16,293 nucleotides of DNA from UBA8687 sp964564655 (GTDB lineage: Bacteria; Nitrospinota; Nitrospinia; Nitrospinales; VA-1). Shown piece after piece: positions 7,348 through 13,581 of the stretch. Where the stretch lies: the NCBI GenBank assembly GCA_964564655.1, contig CAZMBO010000033.1, forward strand, positions 1 to 16,293, read 5' to 3'. The number at the start of each line of letters is the position of its first letter. Position 1 is the stretch's first letter. Under the pieces are notes generated by a model. That model did no database searches. It was not told where the DNA came from and saw nothing but the letters and a program-made list of their open reading frames with translations. The position numbers and the translations under genes are program-made.

Positions 7348-8364
7348 GTGAAAAAACGATCACAATTAGTTATTCCCGTTTTTATTCCTCATGAAGGTTG
7401 CCCTTATCGGTGCGCATTTTGCAATCAATCAAAAATTACAGGGACCCATGTGCGAAGTGAACAAGAAATAGTTCATGAAACTATTCGGACTTATTTAGAT
7501 GCTTTAGATTCGAATAATTTGCCAGAGAAACGTGAGGTGGCGTTTTATGGTGGAAGTTTTACTGGTTTAACTGTCGAAAGACAAAGGAAGCTTTTTGATG
7601 CTGTCATGCCTTGGATTAAAACTGGCCATATCGCTTCAATTAGAGTTTCAACCCACAGTTTATTAGTAGATGATATTAATATTTCCTTTCTAAAAGATAA
7701 CTTTGTCCAAGTTGTCGAGTTGGGGGTTCAATCGACAAATAAAGATGTATTAAGTGCGGTGGGTAGACCGTGTGGGTTTGCTACCGTACAGAGCGCAGTA
7801 AAATCAATTCGAAAAAGAGGATTGACCCTTGGACTCCAATTGATGCCGGGGCTTCCCAAAGATGATGAATCAACTTTTCTCCAGTCTGTAAAGGATGTGA
7901 TTAGTCTTAGGCCTGATTTTGTTAGAATTTATCCCACGCTTGTTATTAGAAATACTAGGTTATTTGAATTGTACAACACAGGCGAATATTCACCTTGGAG
8001 TTTAGATAGGATGCTTCAATTGGTTAAAGTTGCAATGATAGAGTTTGAGAAGGCAGGTATCCCTGTCATTAGGGTTGGATTGCATTCAGACCCTTCAATG
8101 CTTGAAAACCTTGTAGATGGCCCGTATCATCCCTCTTTTAGATATCTAGTAGATAGTTTGATAGCAAGGGATAAAATGGTTCTCCTAATTGAACAATTAA
8201 AAAAAATTCCACCCGACCTTACTTTTAAAGTTCCTTCAAACAAGGTCTCTTTATACTTGGGACATAAAAAAAGTAATATTCGTGTGATAAAAAAAATATT
8301 TGGCATTAATAATATATTTCTTCAACAAATTGACAATCAGGAAAATTTACAGTTGGTAGCCTGA
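7348..8364 (+). CDS. Radical SAM protein, Elp3-like
   Basis: The 338-residue protein has the radical SAM cluster motif CPYRCAFC (C18, C22, C25), which binds the 4Fe-4S cluster that cleaves S-adenosylmethionine, followed by FYGGSFTGL and LGVQSTNKDVL, motifs shared with Elp3 and HemN-type enzymes. The C-terminal part (RVGLHSDPSM through GPYHPSFRYLVDS) resembles the uncharacterised Elp3-like group often encoded near rnc in Firmicutes and deltaproteobacteria; I recall that association from general knowledge. No acetyltransferase domain is present, so it is not a full Elp3 tRNA-modifying enzyme. The substrate is unknown. The start is GTG with no Shine-Dalgarno sequence; an in-frame stop at 7330 limits any upstream extension. 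Confidence 0.88.
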   Translation: MKKRSQLVIPVFIPHEGCPYRCAFCNQSKITGTHVRSEQEIVHETIRTYLDALDSNNLPEKREVAFYGGSFTGLTVERQRKLFDAVMPWIKTGHIASIRVSTHSLLVDDINISFLKDNFVQVVELGVQSTNKDVLSAVGRPCGFATVQSAVKSIRKRGLTLGLQLMPGLPKDDESTFLQSVKDVISLRPDFVRIYPTLVIRNTRLFELYNTGEYSPWSLDRMLQLVKVAMIEFEKAGIPVIRVGLHSDPSMLENLVDGPYHPSFRYLVDSLIARDKMVLLIEQLKKIPPDLTFKVPSNKVSLYLGHKKSNIRVIKKIFGINNIFLQQIDNQENLQLVA

Positions 8365-8403
8365 TTATTTGATTTTTTAATTTGTATTTGAAAGGAAAAT
8401 TTA

Positions 8404-8688
8404 ATGGTTACTATTGGAATGAATTATAAGATGATACCAGGCAAGGAAAAGGTTTTCGAAGATGCTTTTACGGCGGTATTAGGCGTAATGGAAGAAATGG
8501 AAGGACACTCGAAATCATTCTTATATAAAGATGTTAGTGATGCACAGTCTTATCTGATCGTTTCTGAATGGAGCGAAGAAAAGGCGTTTAACGATTTTAT
8601 GGCCTCAGACAAATTTAAAAATGTAGTGAATTGGGGTAAAGAAAATATATTAGCAGGACGTCCTTCCCATACTGTTTATAAGCATTAA
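8404..8688 (+). CDS. Antibiotic biosynthesis monooxygenase (ABM)-like protein
   Basis: This 94-residue protein has the pattern of the dimeric alpha/beta-barrel ABM family: an N-terminal strand (VTIGMNYKMIPG), a helix (KVFEDAFTAVLGVMEEMEG), a strand pair with SYLIVSEWSEEKAFNDFMASDKF, and a final helix. Family members include quinol monooxygenases and haem-degrading proteins such as HmoA; most work as small dimers without metal cofactors. Nothing in the sequence decides between these roles, and no N-W-R haem-degradation motif is obvious. An AAAGGAAA ribosome-binding site (8391-8397) supports the ATG. It follows the radical SAM gene by 39 bases and may share its transcript. Its stop overlaps the stop of the minus-strand gene at 8685. 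Confidence 0.8.
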   Translation: MVTIGMNYKMIPGKEKVFEDAFTAVLGVMEEMEGHSKSFLYKDVSDAQSYLIVSEWSEEKAFNDFMASDKFKNVVNWGKENILAGRPSHTVYKH

Positions 8689-8891
8689 TTTGCTGGAGTA
8701 TGTTCATATAGACCATCGCGAATACAGCGTTTGACTTTTTTGTAAAATAATTCTGTATCATGGGGTAGTTGTCCATCCAACCGCCAGCGGATTTTGATGA
8801 TTTTCCCATTTGGATGCTCTATTACAGAAATGACCTCGCCTGTATTTCGTGACATGGGCTCGTAAAGGGTGTCACCAGTTTCAATTTTCAT
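8685..8891 (-). CDS. Small hypothetical protein
   Basis: I do not recognise this 68-residue protein. It begins MKIETGDTLYEPMSRNTGEV and has alternating hydrophobic residues and glycines (GDTLYEP, GEVISVIEHPNGKIIKIRWRLDG), which suggests a small beta barrel of the SH3/KOW type, followed by a basic helix (ELFYKKVKRCIRDGLYEH). It has no signal peptide or membrane segment. It runs tail to tail with the ABM-like gene, sharing the four bases TTAA. No good ribosome-binding site is seen upstream of the ATG at 8891. An alternative minus-strand frame in the same place (8615-8809) overlaps the ABM gene far more and looks spurious. Confidence 0.6.
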   Translation of the reverse strand: MKIETGDTLYEPMSRNTGEVISVIEHPNGKIIKIRWRLDGQLPHDTELFYKKVKRCIRDGLYEHTPAN

Positions 8892-9073
8892 TTTTAATTG
8901 CCAATATTAGATAGGATTTAAGTTTATACAATTTTTATTTAAAAAGCATTTTAAATAAATTGGGGACTTCTTTAAAGTGAATACTTGGGATTGATGCTAT
9001 AAAGCTGATTAATAAAATTAAAAATATATAAATAGATATTGTCAAAATTTTGGTTGTAAGTGAGGGAGAATTT

Positions 9074-9325
9074 ATGCAGGACTATATTATCATGTGTGCG
9101 ATGTATCCCACCATGACTTCAGGAAAGGTAGATAAATTCTTAATTAAGAAGGGAGATAAAGTTGTACCAGGGACAGCCGTTGCCGAGATAATCTCTGAAG
9201 GATATTTTACTTTGCTCTCAGAGGTTGAAGGTGTTGTAACAGAGTTTTATGTGCAAGAAGGGGAATACGTAGAAATAGATACTGCAATCATTGAGATTGA
9301 ATTGGCGGAGCCTGAACAGGAGTAA
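9074..9325 (+). CDS. Free-standing lipoyl/biotinyl-like domain without attachment lysine
   Basis: The 83-residue product is a single barrel-sandwich (lipoyl/biotinyl) domain: SGKVDKFLIKKGDKVVPGTAVAEI, then LLSEVEGVVTEFYVQEGEYVEIDTAIIEIE, matching the two pseudo-symmetric halves of the fold. The hairpin that normally shows the modified lysine (DKA or MKM) reads ISEGYFT here (residues 40-46), and the only lysines are K18, K21, K25, K26 and K29, all before it. The domain therefore probably cannot carry lipoate or biotin in the normal way. I choose ATG 9074 because GAGGGAGAA (9062-9070) lies directly before it; a TTG at 9050 is also in frame. Its stop abuts the mgtE stop with no spacer. Role unknown. 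Confidence 0.8.
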   Translation: MQDYIIMCAMYPTMTSGKVDKFLIKKGDKVVPGTAVAEIISEGYFTLLSEVEGVVTEFYVQEGEYVEIDTAIIEIELAEPEQE

Positions 9326-10678
9326 CTAGAAAGCAGCTAGAATAATTTTCGCTGTGACAAGGTAGATGGCTAAACCGAGTATATCGTTGGCTACAGTAAT
9401 AATGGGCCCCGTACTTACGGCAGGATCAATATCCAGGTTAATAAAAATAATGGGGGTTAGAGAACCAACTAGAGAAGCTAGAGAAACTGCTAGTATAATT
9501 CCAGTGCCTACAACGACTCCCAATAGAGGATCTGTATTTAATAAAAAATTTGCTGAAAGACTGATTAATGTGCCGCAAAGAAACCCAAAAATAGTTCCAT
9601 TAAGCATTCCTACCAATATTTCATTTTTTACGATATGCGTTATATTATCTTCTTGAATATGGCCGGTAGCGAGACCCCTGACAATGACAGTAGCCCCTTG
9701 AATACCTACATTACCTGCAAGGCCAATCACAAAGGGAATAAAAAGTATAATTGCTGCATATTCTGAGAGGGTATTGTCAAATATTCCTAATATCCATGCG
9801 CTAATAATTCCTCCAACAAAAGTTGTAAATAGCCAAGGCGCGCGCGCCATAATTTTGCTACCGGTCTTTTTTGCAAAAGGATCTACTTTCGCAGTGCCGA
9901 CCATTGTGTAGATATCTTCACTAGCGATATCTTCCATGACACGAATTACGTCATCAAAAGTAACAACTCCGTGAATTACATTTTGTTCGTCGACTACGGG
10001 CAAAATACTGAGATGCTCTTGACTCATTACATTGGCAACCTTTTCACAGGGGTCACTGATATCTACTTTAGGAGTTTCAAGCCTGATAAATTCTTTAGCC
10101 ATAGCAGAGGCAGGGGCATTGAGTAAATCTCGAAGCTTGAAAAAACCTAATAATTTATTCTGGTTGTCCACAACATAAAAATAAGACTGTGTATCGGAAC
10201 TTGATTCTTGCCGGACTTTTGTGAAAATTTCGCCGGCTGCTTGGTTCCATAATATTTTATTAAAATCAGGCGTCATTAAACCACCTGCAGTTTCCTCTCC
10301 GTATTGAATTAAATCTTTTATGACTTCGGCATCCTGTTTTTCCATCTTACTCAGGATTTCTTCCTGAGTTTCATTGGAATGCTCCTGAATTATATCAGTG
10401 GCTTCATCTTCGGCCATTTCATCAAGAAGATTTGCCAGGTAATCTTTATCCAAAGTTTCCTGGATCTCCATCCTGCTATCCATATCTGTTTCATAGAGCA
10501 AAATTTGGCGCTTGTTATCGCTGTTAAAGAGATGAAATATTCGAACTTTGTCTTCTGTTGAGAATTCATTAAGCCGACGGGCGATTTCGAAGTGGTCCAA
10601 CTCATTAATAAATGTCGTTAGGACTGATTCTTTAATGTTTTCATCTTTCAATGAGTTTTTAATTTTATCAATAAGCAT
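9326..10678 (-). CDS. mgtE: Magnesium transporter MgtE
   Basis: MgtE is a dimeric inner-membrane Mg2+ channel gated by cytoplasmic Mg2+. The 450-residue protein has the family's three parts: an N-terminal helical domain (about 1-130), a CBS-domain pair (about 135-260, with LPVVDEQNVIHGVVTFDDV) and a C-terminal channel of about five membrane helices (about 280-450). The pore signature GNVGIQGATVIVRGLATG is present. The pore aspartate in NDILGLAIY falls at residue 432, the same number as in the Thermus thermophilus protein. The start at 10678 has GTGGAAAA before it. I see no magnesium riboswitch in the 88 bases up to the divergent neighbour, so control is probably by direct channel gating. Confidence 0.96.
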   Translation of the reverse strand: MLIDKIKNSLKDENIKESVLTTFINELDHFEIARRLNEFSTEDKVRIFHLFNSDNKRQILLYETDMDSRMEIQETLDKDYLANLLDEMAEDEATDIIQEHSNETQEEILSKMEKQDAEVIKDLIQYGEETAGGLMTPDFNKILWNQAAGEIFTKVRQESSSDTQSYFYVVDNQNKLLGFFKLRDLLNAPASAMAKEFIRLETPKVDISDPCEKVANVMSQEHLSILPVVDEQNVIHGVVTFDDVIRVMEDIASEDIYTMVGTAKVDPFAKKTGSKIMARAPWLFTTFVGGIISAWILGIFDNTLSEYAAIILFIPFVIGLAGNVGIQGATVIVRGLATGHIQEDNITHIVKNEILVGMLNGTIFGFLCGTLISLSANFLLNTDPLLGVVVGTGIILAVSLASLVGSLTPIIFINLDIDPAVSTGPIITVANDILGLAIYLVTAKIILAAF

Positions 10679-10766
10679 AAAAAATTTTCCACTTTGATCA
10701 AAATTAGCGTAATCTATAACTACTGATATTTGAATAAACTTGGCTTGCTAGCTACTGCGAGGAATT

Positions 10767-11009
10767 ATGATTCTAAATATGTCCCATGAGGATAAAAAAA
10801 AATATAAAGAAACATTTTCAGAACGCAAAACTCGTACCAGAAAAAAGAGATCAACCATGTTATCAAATAAGACCAAGAGTCTGCTATCTAAAAAATTCGA
10901 TGATGGTCATCCCGAGGGAAAAGAGCAGGATGCCCCACAAATCGATCCGCATGTGAAGATGAATGATAACTACTTGCGAACGGGTCCTTATAAGGCTAAG
11001 AAAAAATAG
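10767..11009 (+). CDS. Small, very basic hypothetical protein
   Basis: I do not recognise this 80-residue protein. It is rich in lysine and arginine (KKKYKETFSERKTRTRKKRS near the start, KAKKK at the end), with an acidic/polar middle segment (DDGHPEGKEQDAPQIDPH) and no hydrophobic core; it is probably partly disordered and may bind nucleic acid. A GAGGA ribosome-binding site lies at 10759-10763, rather close to ATG 10767; an ATG at 10779 (MSHEDKKK) is an alternative start. It is divergent from mgtE and convergent with the SDR gene, so it is probably transcribed alone. The ribosome-binding site and intact frame make it likely real. Confidence 0.55.
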   Translation: MILNMSHEDKKKYKETFSERKTRTRKKRSTMLSNKTKSLLSKKFDDGHPEGKEQDAPQIDPHVKMNDNYLRTGPYKAKKK

Positions 11010-11071
11010 TCAGGGTATGTCCCGAGATCGATCTTTAAAGTTTAGCTTAAAATGATAGATTGGTATTTATA

Positions 11072-11875
11072 TTAGAAATAATCATTAAGCAGCTGTGGTT
11101 CTTTGGACAACCAGATCTTTTTGCCACACACATTTACGAACAAAGGATTCTTTGTTTCAAATAGTTTTAGATGAGATTGATAGAGGTCTTCTGAGTTAGT
11201 TCGACAGTCGCCATAAGCCTCTTTTTCTTCAGCAAAAATTCCTTCCTCAAATTCTTTTATCCCTTCTTTTGAGCTTTTCCCCAAAAAATAAGATTTTAAC
11301 AAAGGATCTTTAATTTTTTCTGGGTTTTTTGCTGATTTTCGAAGTAGCAGTTTTATTCCCCTTGATGATTGAGATTCGAAAAGGCCGGCACGAATACAGG
11401 CATGATGAGATTTTCCAGGCTCTAGGGTCCATTTTTCAATGGCTTCTTTGGAGAAGCCCATGGCTCCATATGTGGCTAATTGATGGCGGATCACATAAAA
11501 TGTTGAATATGTCACTATGATCTTTATATTGAGCGTTTCTTCAAGCATTAAAATGGGATTAAAGGATAGCCTATTCGACTGATCTATAGATTCTTTGCTT
11601 GCTTGGGAGATGGGCACGCCTACTTCACCCAAAGCAGTGGCATAGAACATATAGTCAAATGGATTTTGATTTTCAGCCAAAATTTGATTAACGCAGTTCG
11701 GATCGGAAATATCTCCAAAGATTGTTTTTGTTGCACCGTCAATAGAAATGTTGGTATCCGCTTTTCCATACCAATTCGCTATGATATTAGCGTCGTTGCC
11801 AAATTTTTTTCGAACCGCTTTAATAGCAGCTTGGCCCATAACTCCACTGCCACCTATGACCAAAAAATTGCCCAT
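11072..11875 (-). CDS. SDR-family protein with FabI-like active-site spacing
   Basis: The 267-residue protein has a Rossmann fold with the nucleotide loop GGSGVMG (residues 8-14) and a D-rich second strand region (GDISDPN). It lacks the YxxxK of ordinary SDRs. Instead Y136 and K143 form Y-x6-K in TYGAMGFSKEAIEKW, which lines up with the FabI enoyl-ACP reductase motif (Y-N-V-M-G-L-A-K), and the following CIRAGLFESQSSRGIK resembles the FabI segment leading to its substrate loop. The C-terminus does not match FabI (no V-D-G-G). It may be an enoyl-thioester reductase or another NAD(P)-dependent enzyme. GAGGT at 11881-11885 supports the start. The minus-strand gene upstream ends 47 bases away, so they may be co-transcribed. 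Confidence 0.7.
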   Translation of the reverse strand: MGNFLVIGGSGVMGQAAIKAVRKKFGNDANIIANWYGKADTNISIDGATKTIFGDISDPNCVNQILAENQNPFDYMFYATALGEVGVPISQASKESIDQSNRLSFNPILMLEETLNIKIIVTYSTFYVIRHQLATYGAMGFSKEAIEKWTLEPGKSHHACIRAGLFESQSSRGIKLLLRKSAKNPEKIKDPLLKSYFLGKSSKEGIKEFEEGIFAEEKEAYGDCRTNSEDLYQSHLKLFETKNPLFVNVCGKKIWLSKEPQLLNDYF

Positions 11876-11922
11876 AATTTACCTCAATTATTTATTTTAA
11901 TATCATTCAGTAAAAAAATATA

Positions 11923-12750
11923 TCAAGACCCACCCGAGCTTTCATTAATATCAACATAAGGGATATTTTTATTTTCAGTTAAGGCTTGATTCATGTAATT
12001 GTCAGTTTCAAAAAATAATTCAATTTTTCTGGAAAGTTCACTAACATTTTTTACTATAGAACCATCAAATTCACGGCGATTAATTTTTTTGGCCAGAGAA
12101 ACGTATGAGTTGATAAAAGGAGCCGAATTTTTAATGGATTCGAATACAGTATTTAACCTTAAGGAACGTTCTTTGTTCTTAAGAGAAAAATCAGTGAATT
12201 CAAACCATGTCGTAATGTCTGCTTCACTTTTCCCAAGGATAATAAGTTCCTTGCGAAAACTATCCTCGCCACCATATTTATTGATTCCATCATGTACATA
12301 TCTTGCTACCTCGTTCATAGGGATTCCATTAAGAGTATCGCAAAGATATTCGAGGTGAAAAATGATGGAATTCACCTTTCTATCCAAATTAATAGCTATA
12401 ACGGAGTGACTTTGAAGCTCGCGATTTTTTTCAAATAAACCCCACATTCCATCTAATTCTGCTACTTGTTCTCGCTCCAGATGTAATGGTTTAATTTGAT
12501 CATGGCATTCGGAAATATCCCCTGTGTTGCCGTAGGTGATACTTTTAAAGGTAATAATTAATACAAGGGTTATTGAAAGTATTAGCCCTTTCATCATTAA
12601 TTTTTGATCTTTTGTATGGTAGGAGAGGGGCGCGTCAGTAATATGAATTTCTCCGCCGCCATTAATGAGTTTTTTAATCAGGTTGGATTGGCGCTTCAAT
12701 GGATTGACAGGGTTGTTCTCCGTGGGCCTAGGTTTTTTGTAAGAAACCAT
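11923..12750 (-). CDS. Membrane-anchored or secreted hypothetical protein
   Basis: I do not recognise this protein. The ATG at 12750 has a strong ribosome-binding site (AAAGGGGAAAAG directly before it) and gives 275 residues: a basic, proline-containing N-terminal part (about 1-50), one hydrophobic segment (MKGLILSITLVLIITF, about 53-68), and a 200-residue mainly helical outer part with two cysteines (C82, C137) and a flexible SSGGS tail. This predicts a single-pass anchor with the C-terminus outside. Starting instead at the twin ATG at 12597/12594 would turn the hydrophobic segment into a signal peptide, though no good ribosome-binding site precedes it. The GTG or ATG further up at 12798 is less likely. 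It lies upstream of the FabI-like gene on the same strand. Confidence 0.65.
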   Translation of the reverse strand: MVSYKKPRPTENNPVNPLKRQSNLIKKLINGGGEIHITDAPLSYHTKDQKLMMKGLILSITLVLIITFKSITYGNTGDISECHDQIKPLHLEREQVAELDGMWGLFEKNRELQSHSVIAINLDRKVNSIIFHLEYLCDTLNGIPMNEVARYVHDGINKYGGEDSFRKELIILGKSEADITTWFEFTDFSLKNKERSLRLNTVFESIKNSAPFINSYVSLAKKINRREFDGSIVKNVSELSRKIELFFETDNYMNQALTENKNIPYVDINESSGGS

Positions 12751-12842
12751 CTTTTCCCCTTTATTACCAGAACAGGTAAAGTAACCATCGATAACCAAAA
12801 TATTAGCTTCACATTATGCCCCGTCTTTTCAAGGATTTTGAA

Positions 12843-12869
12843 TTTATACTTTCGGATAACTTAAGTCAA
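12843..12869 (-). promoter_or_regulatory. Possible promoter of the membrane-anchored protein gene
   Basis: On the minus strand TTGACT (12869-12864) is followed by TATAAA (12848-12843) with a 15-base spacer, shorter than the ideal 17. It would place transcription about 85 bases before the ATG at 12750, in the right direction for that gene. The hexamers are good but the spacing is poor. Confidence 0.35.
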
Positions 12870-12912
12870 TTGAAAATAAAATAGGTTCGAACAAAGGGAT
12901 AGAGAGGTTGCG

Positions 12913-13347
12913 TTATTTGCTGTTAAGGTTGGTTTTTCCAAGTTTCAACAAAATCTGAAATTCTTTTTTTGTGATAGGCATGACAGATAGCCTAGCCTGT
13001 TTTATTAGTGCAATTTCAGAGAGCTCTTTATGCTCTTTTATTTTCTCAAGGGTAACGGGGACTTTAAAAGGTTTAATAGGTTTTAAATCAACCACAACCC
13101 ATCTTTCGTCATCCGTAGTGGGGTCAGGATAGGCTTCCCTGGTGACCTCGGCAATTCCAACGATTTCTTTGCCAACTACGCTGTGATAAAAAAGAAGGTT
13201 ATCGCCTTTCTTCATGTTTTTTAAATTATTTCGTGCCTGATAGTTCCTAACCCCATCCCAATATGTCCCTTTATCCTTTTCAAATTGCTGCCAGTTATAT
13301 TTAGAGGGCTCTTGTTTAATGATCCAAAAAGACTTTTTTTTAATCAT
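12913..13347 (-). CDS. EVE domain-containing protein
   Basis: The 144-residue product is a single EVE domain (related to PUA and to the YTH fold; eukaryotic relative THYN1/Thy28). The N-terminal FWIIKQEPSKYNW, the signature WDGVRNYQARNNL (30-42), GDNLLFYHS (48-56) and VGIAEVTREAYPDP are all present and in the normal order. EVE domains are thought to read modified bases in DNA or RNA; many bacterial ones are single-domain proteins near core metabolism genes, others accompany restriction systems. No restriction gene is visible here. The last residues (KTNLNSK) are polar and extend only a little beyond the domain. No Shine-Dalgarno sequence is visible; the leader holds a run of TA repeats. Confidence 0.93.
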   Translation of the reverse strand: MIKKKSFWIIKQEPSKYNWQQFEKDKGTYWDGVRNYQARNNLKNMKKGDNLLFYHSVVGKEIVGIAEVTREAYPDPTTDDERWVVVDLKPIKPFKVPVTLEKIKEHKELSEIALIKQARLSVMPITKKEFQILLKLGKTNLNSK

Positions 13348-13350
13348 AGT

Positions 13351-13363
13351 TATATATATATAT
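13351..13363. repeat. TA dinucleotide run in the leader of the EVE gene
   Basis: Thirteen bases of alternating T and A lie four bases upstream of the EVE start codon. Such a run can vary in length by slippage and occupies the place where a ribosome-binding site would sit. Confidence 0.8.
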
Positions 13364-13395
13364 CTAGAAAATACATTACATTATTTTTAGGTTAA

Positions 13396-13423
13396 TAATT
13401 ATTTTTAAAACGTTTTTGGTCAA
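13396..13423 (-). promoter_or_regulatory. Possible promoter of the EVE-domain gene
   Basis: On the minus strand TTGACC (13423-13418) is followed after 16 bases by TAATTA (13401-13396). It would start transcription about 40 bases upstream of the EVE start codon. The -35 is good, the -10 only moderate, and the region is AT-rich. Confidence 0.4.
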
Positions 13424-13453
13424 ACCCTCTGGCAAATAAGGATTTAAAGCTAG

Positions 13454-13478
13454 AAGGATCAATTATCTAATTGACCTT
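13454..13478. repeat. Inverted repeat, candidate operator over the -35 box
   Basis: The arms AAGG(A)TCAATTA (13454-13465) and TAATTGACCTT (13468-13478) are reverse complements over 11 bases apart from one extra A in the left arm. The two central bases are TC. The right arm contains the TTGACC -35 box of the aldolase promoter, so a dimeric regulator bound here would block RNA polymerase. With a two-base centre it looks more like a DNA-binding palindrome than an RNA terminator, and no T-run follows. Confidence 0.55.
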
Positions 13479-13499
13479 AAACTTCAATAGAAATATAAT
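13471..13499 (+). promoter_or_regulatory. Near-consensus sigma70 promoter of the aldolase operon
   Basis: TTGACC (13471-13476, five of six consensus bases) and TATAAT (13494-13499, perfect) are separated by exactly 17 bases. Transcription would start near 13506, giving a leader of about 75 bases before the ATG at 13582. This is the best promoter match in the window. Confidence 0.75.
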
Positions 13500-13581
13500 C
13501 TAAACCTCCAATTAATTGAAAATTATACTGCAATTTCGCTTGTTCAGGTGATTTAAATATCAGCTGGGAGATTTTATCATT

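Noticed and set aside
9366..9656. A 96-codon plus-strand frame inside mgtE
   Set aside because: It is antisense to the membrane domain of MgtE; its composition mirrors that sequence and no ribosome-binding site is present.
11025..11034. AGATCGATCT palindrome after the basic 80-residue gene
   Set aside because: Ten bases of perfect symmetry can arise by chance, there is no loop or T-run for a terminator, and no promoter element overlaps it.
11603..11959. A 118-codon plus-strand frame across the 5' end of the SDR gene and the gap beyond it
   Set aside because: It is antisense to the SDR coding region, has no ribosome-binding site or recognisable motifs, and the minus-strand gene there is clear.
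11999..12358. A 119-codon plus-strand frame within the anchored-protein gene
   Set aside because: The minus-strand frame has a strong ribosome-binding site and a sensible layout (membrane segment then polar domain); this frame has neither.
12913..13347. The EVE-domain gene considered as part of a defence island
   Set aside because: No nuclease, helicase, methylase or toxin-antitoxin gene is near; single-domain EVE proteins are common outside defence regions.
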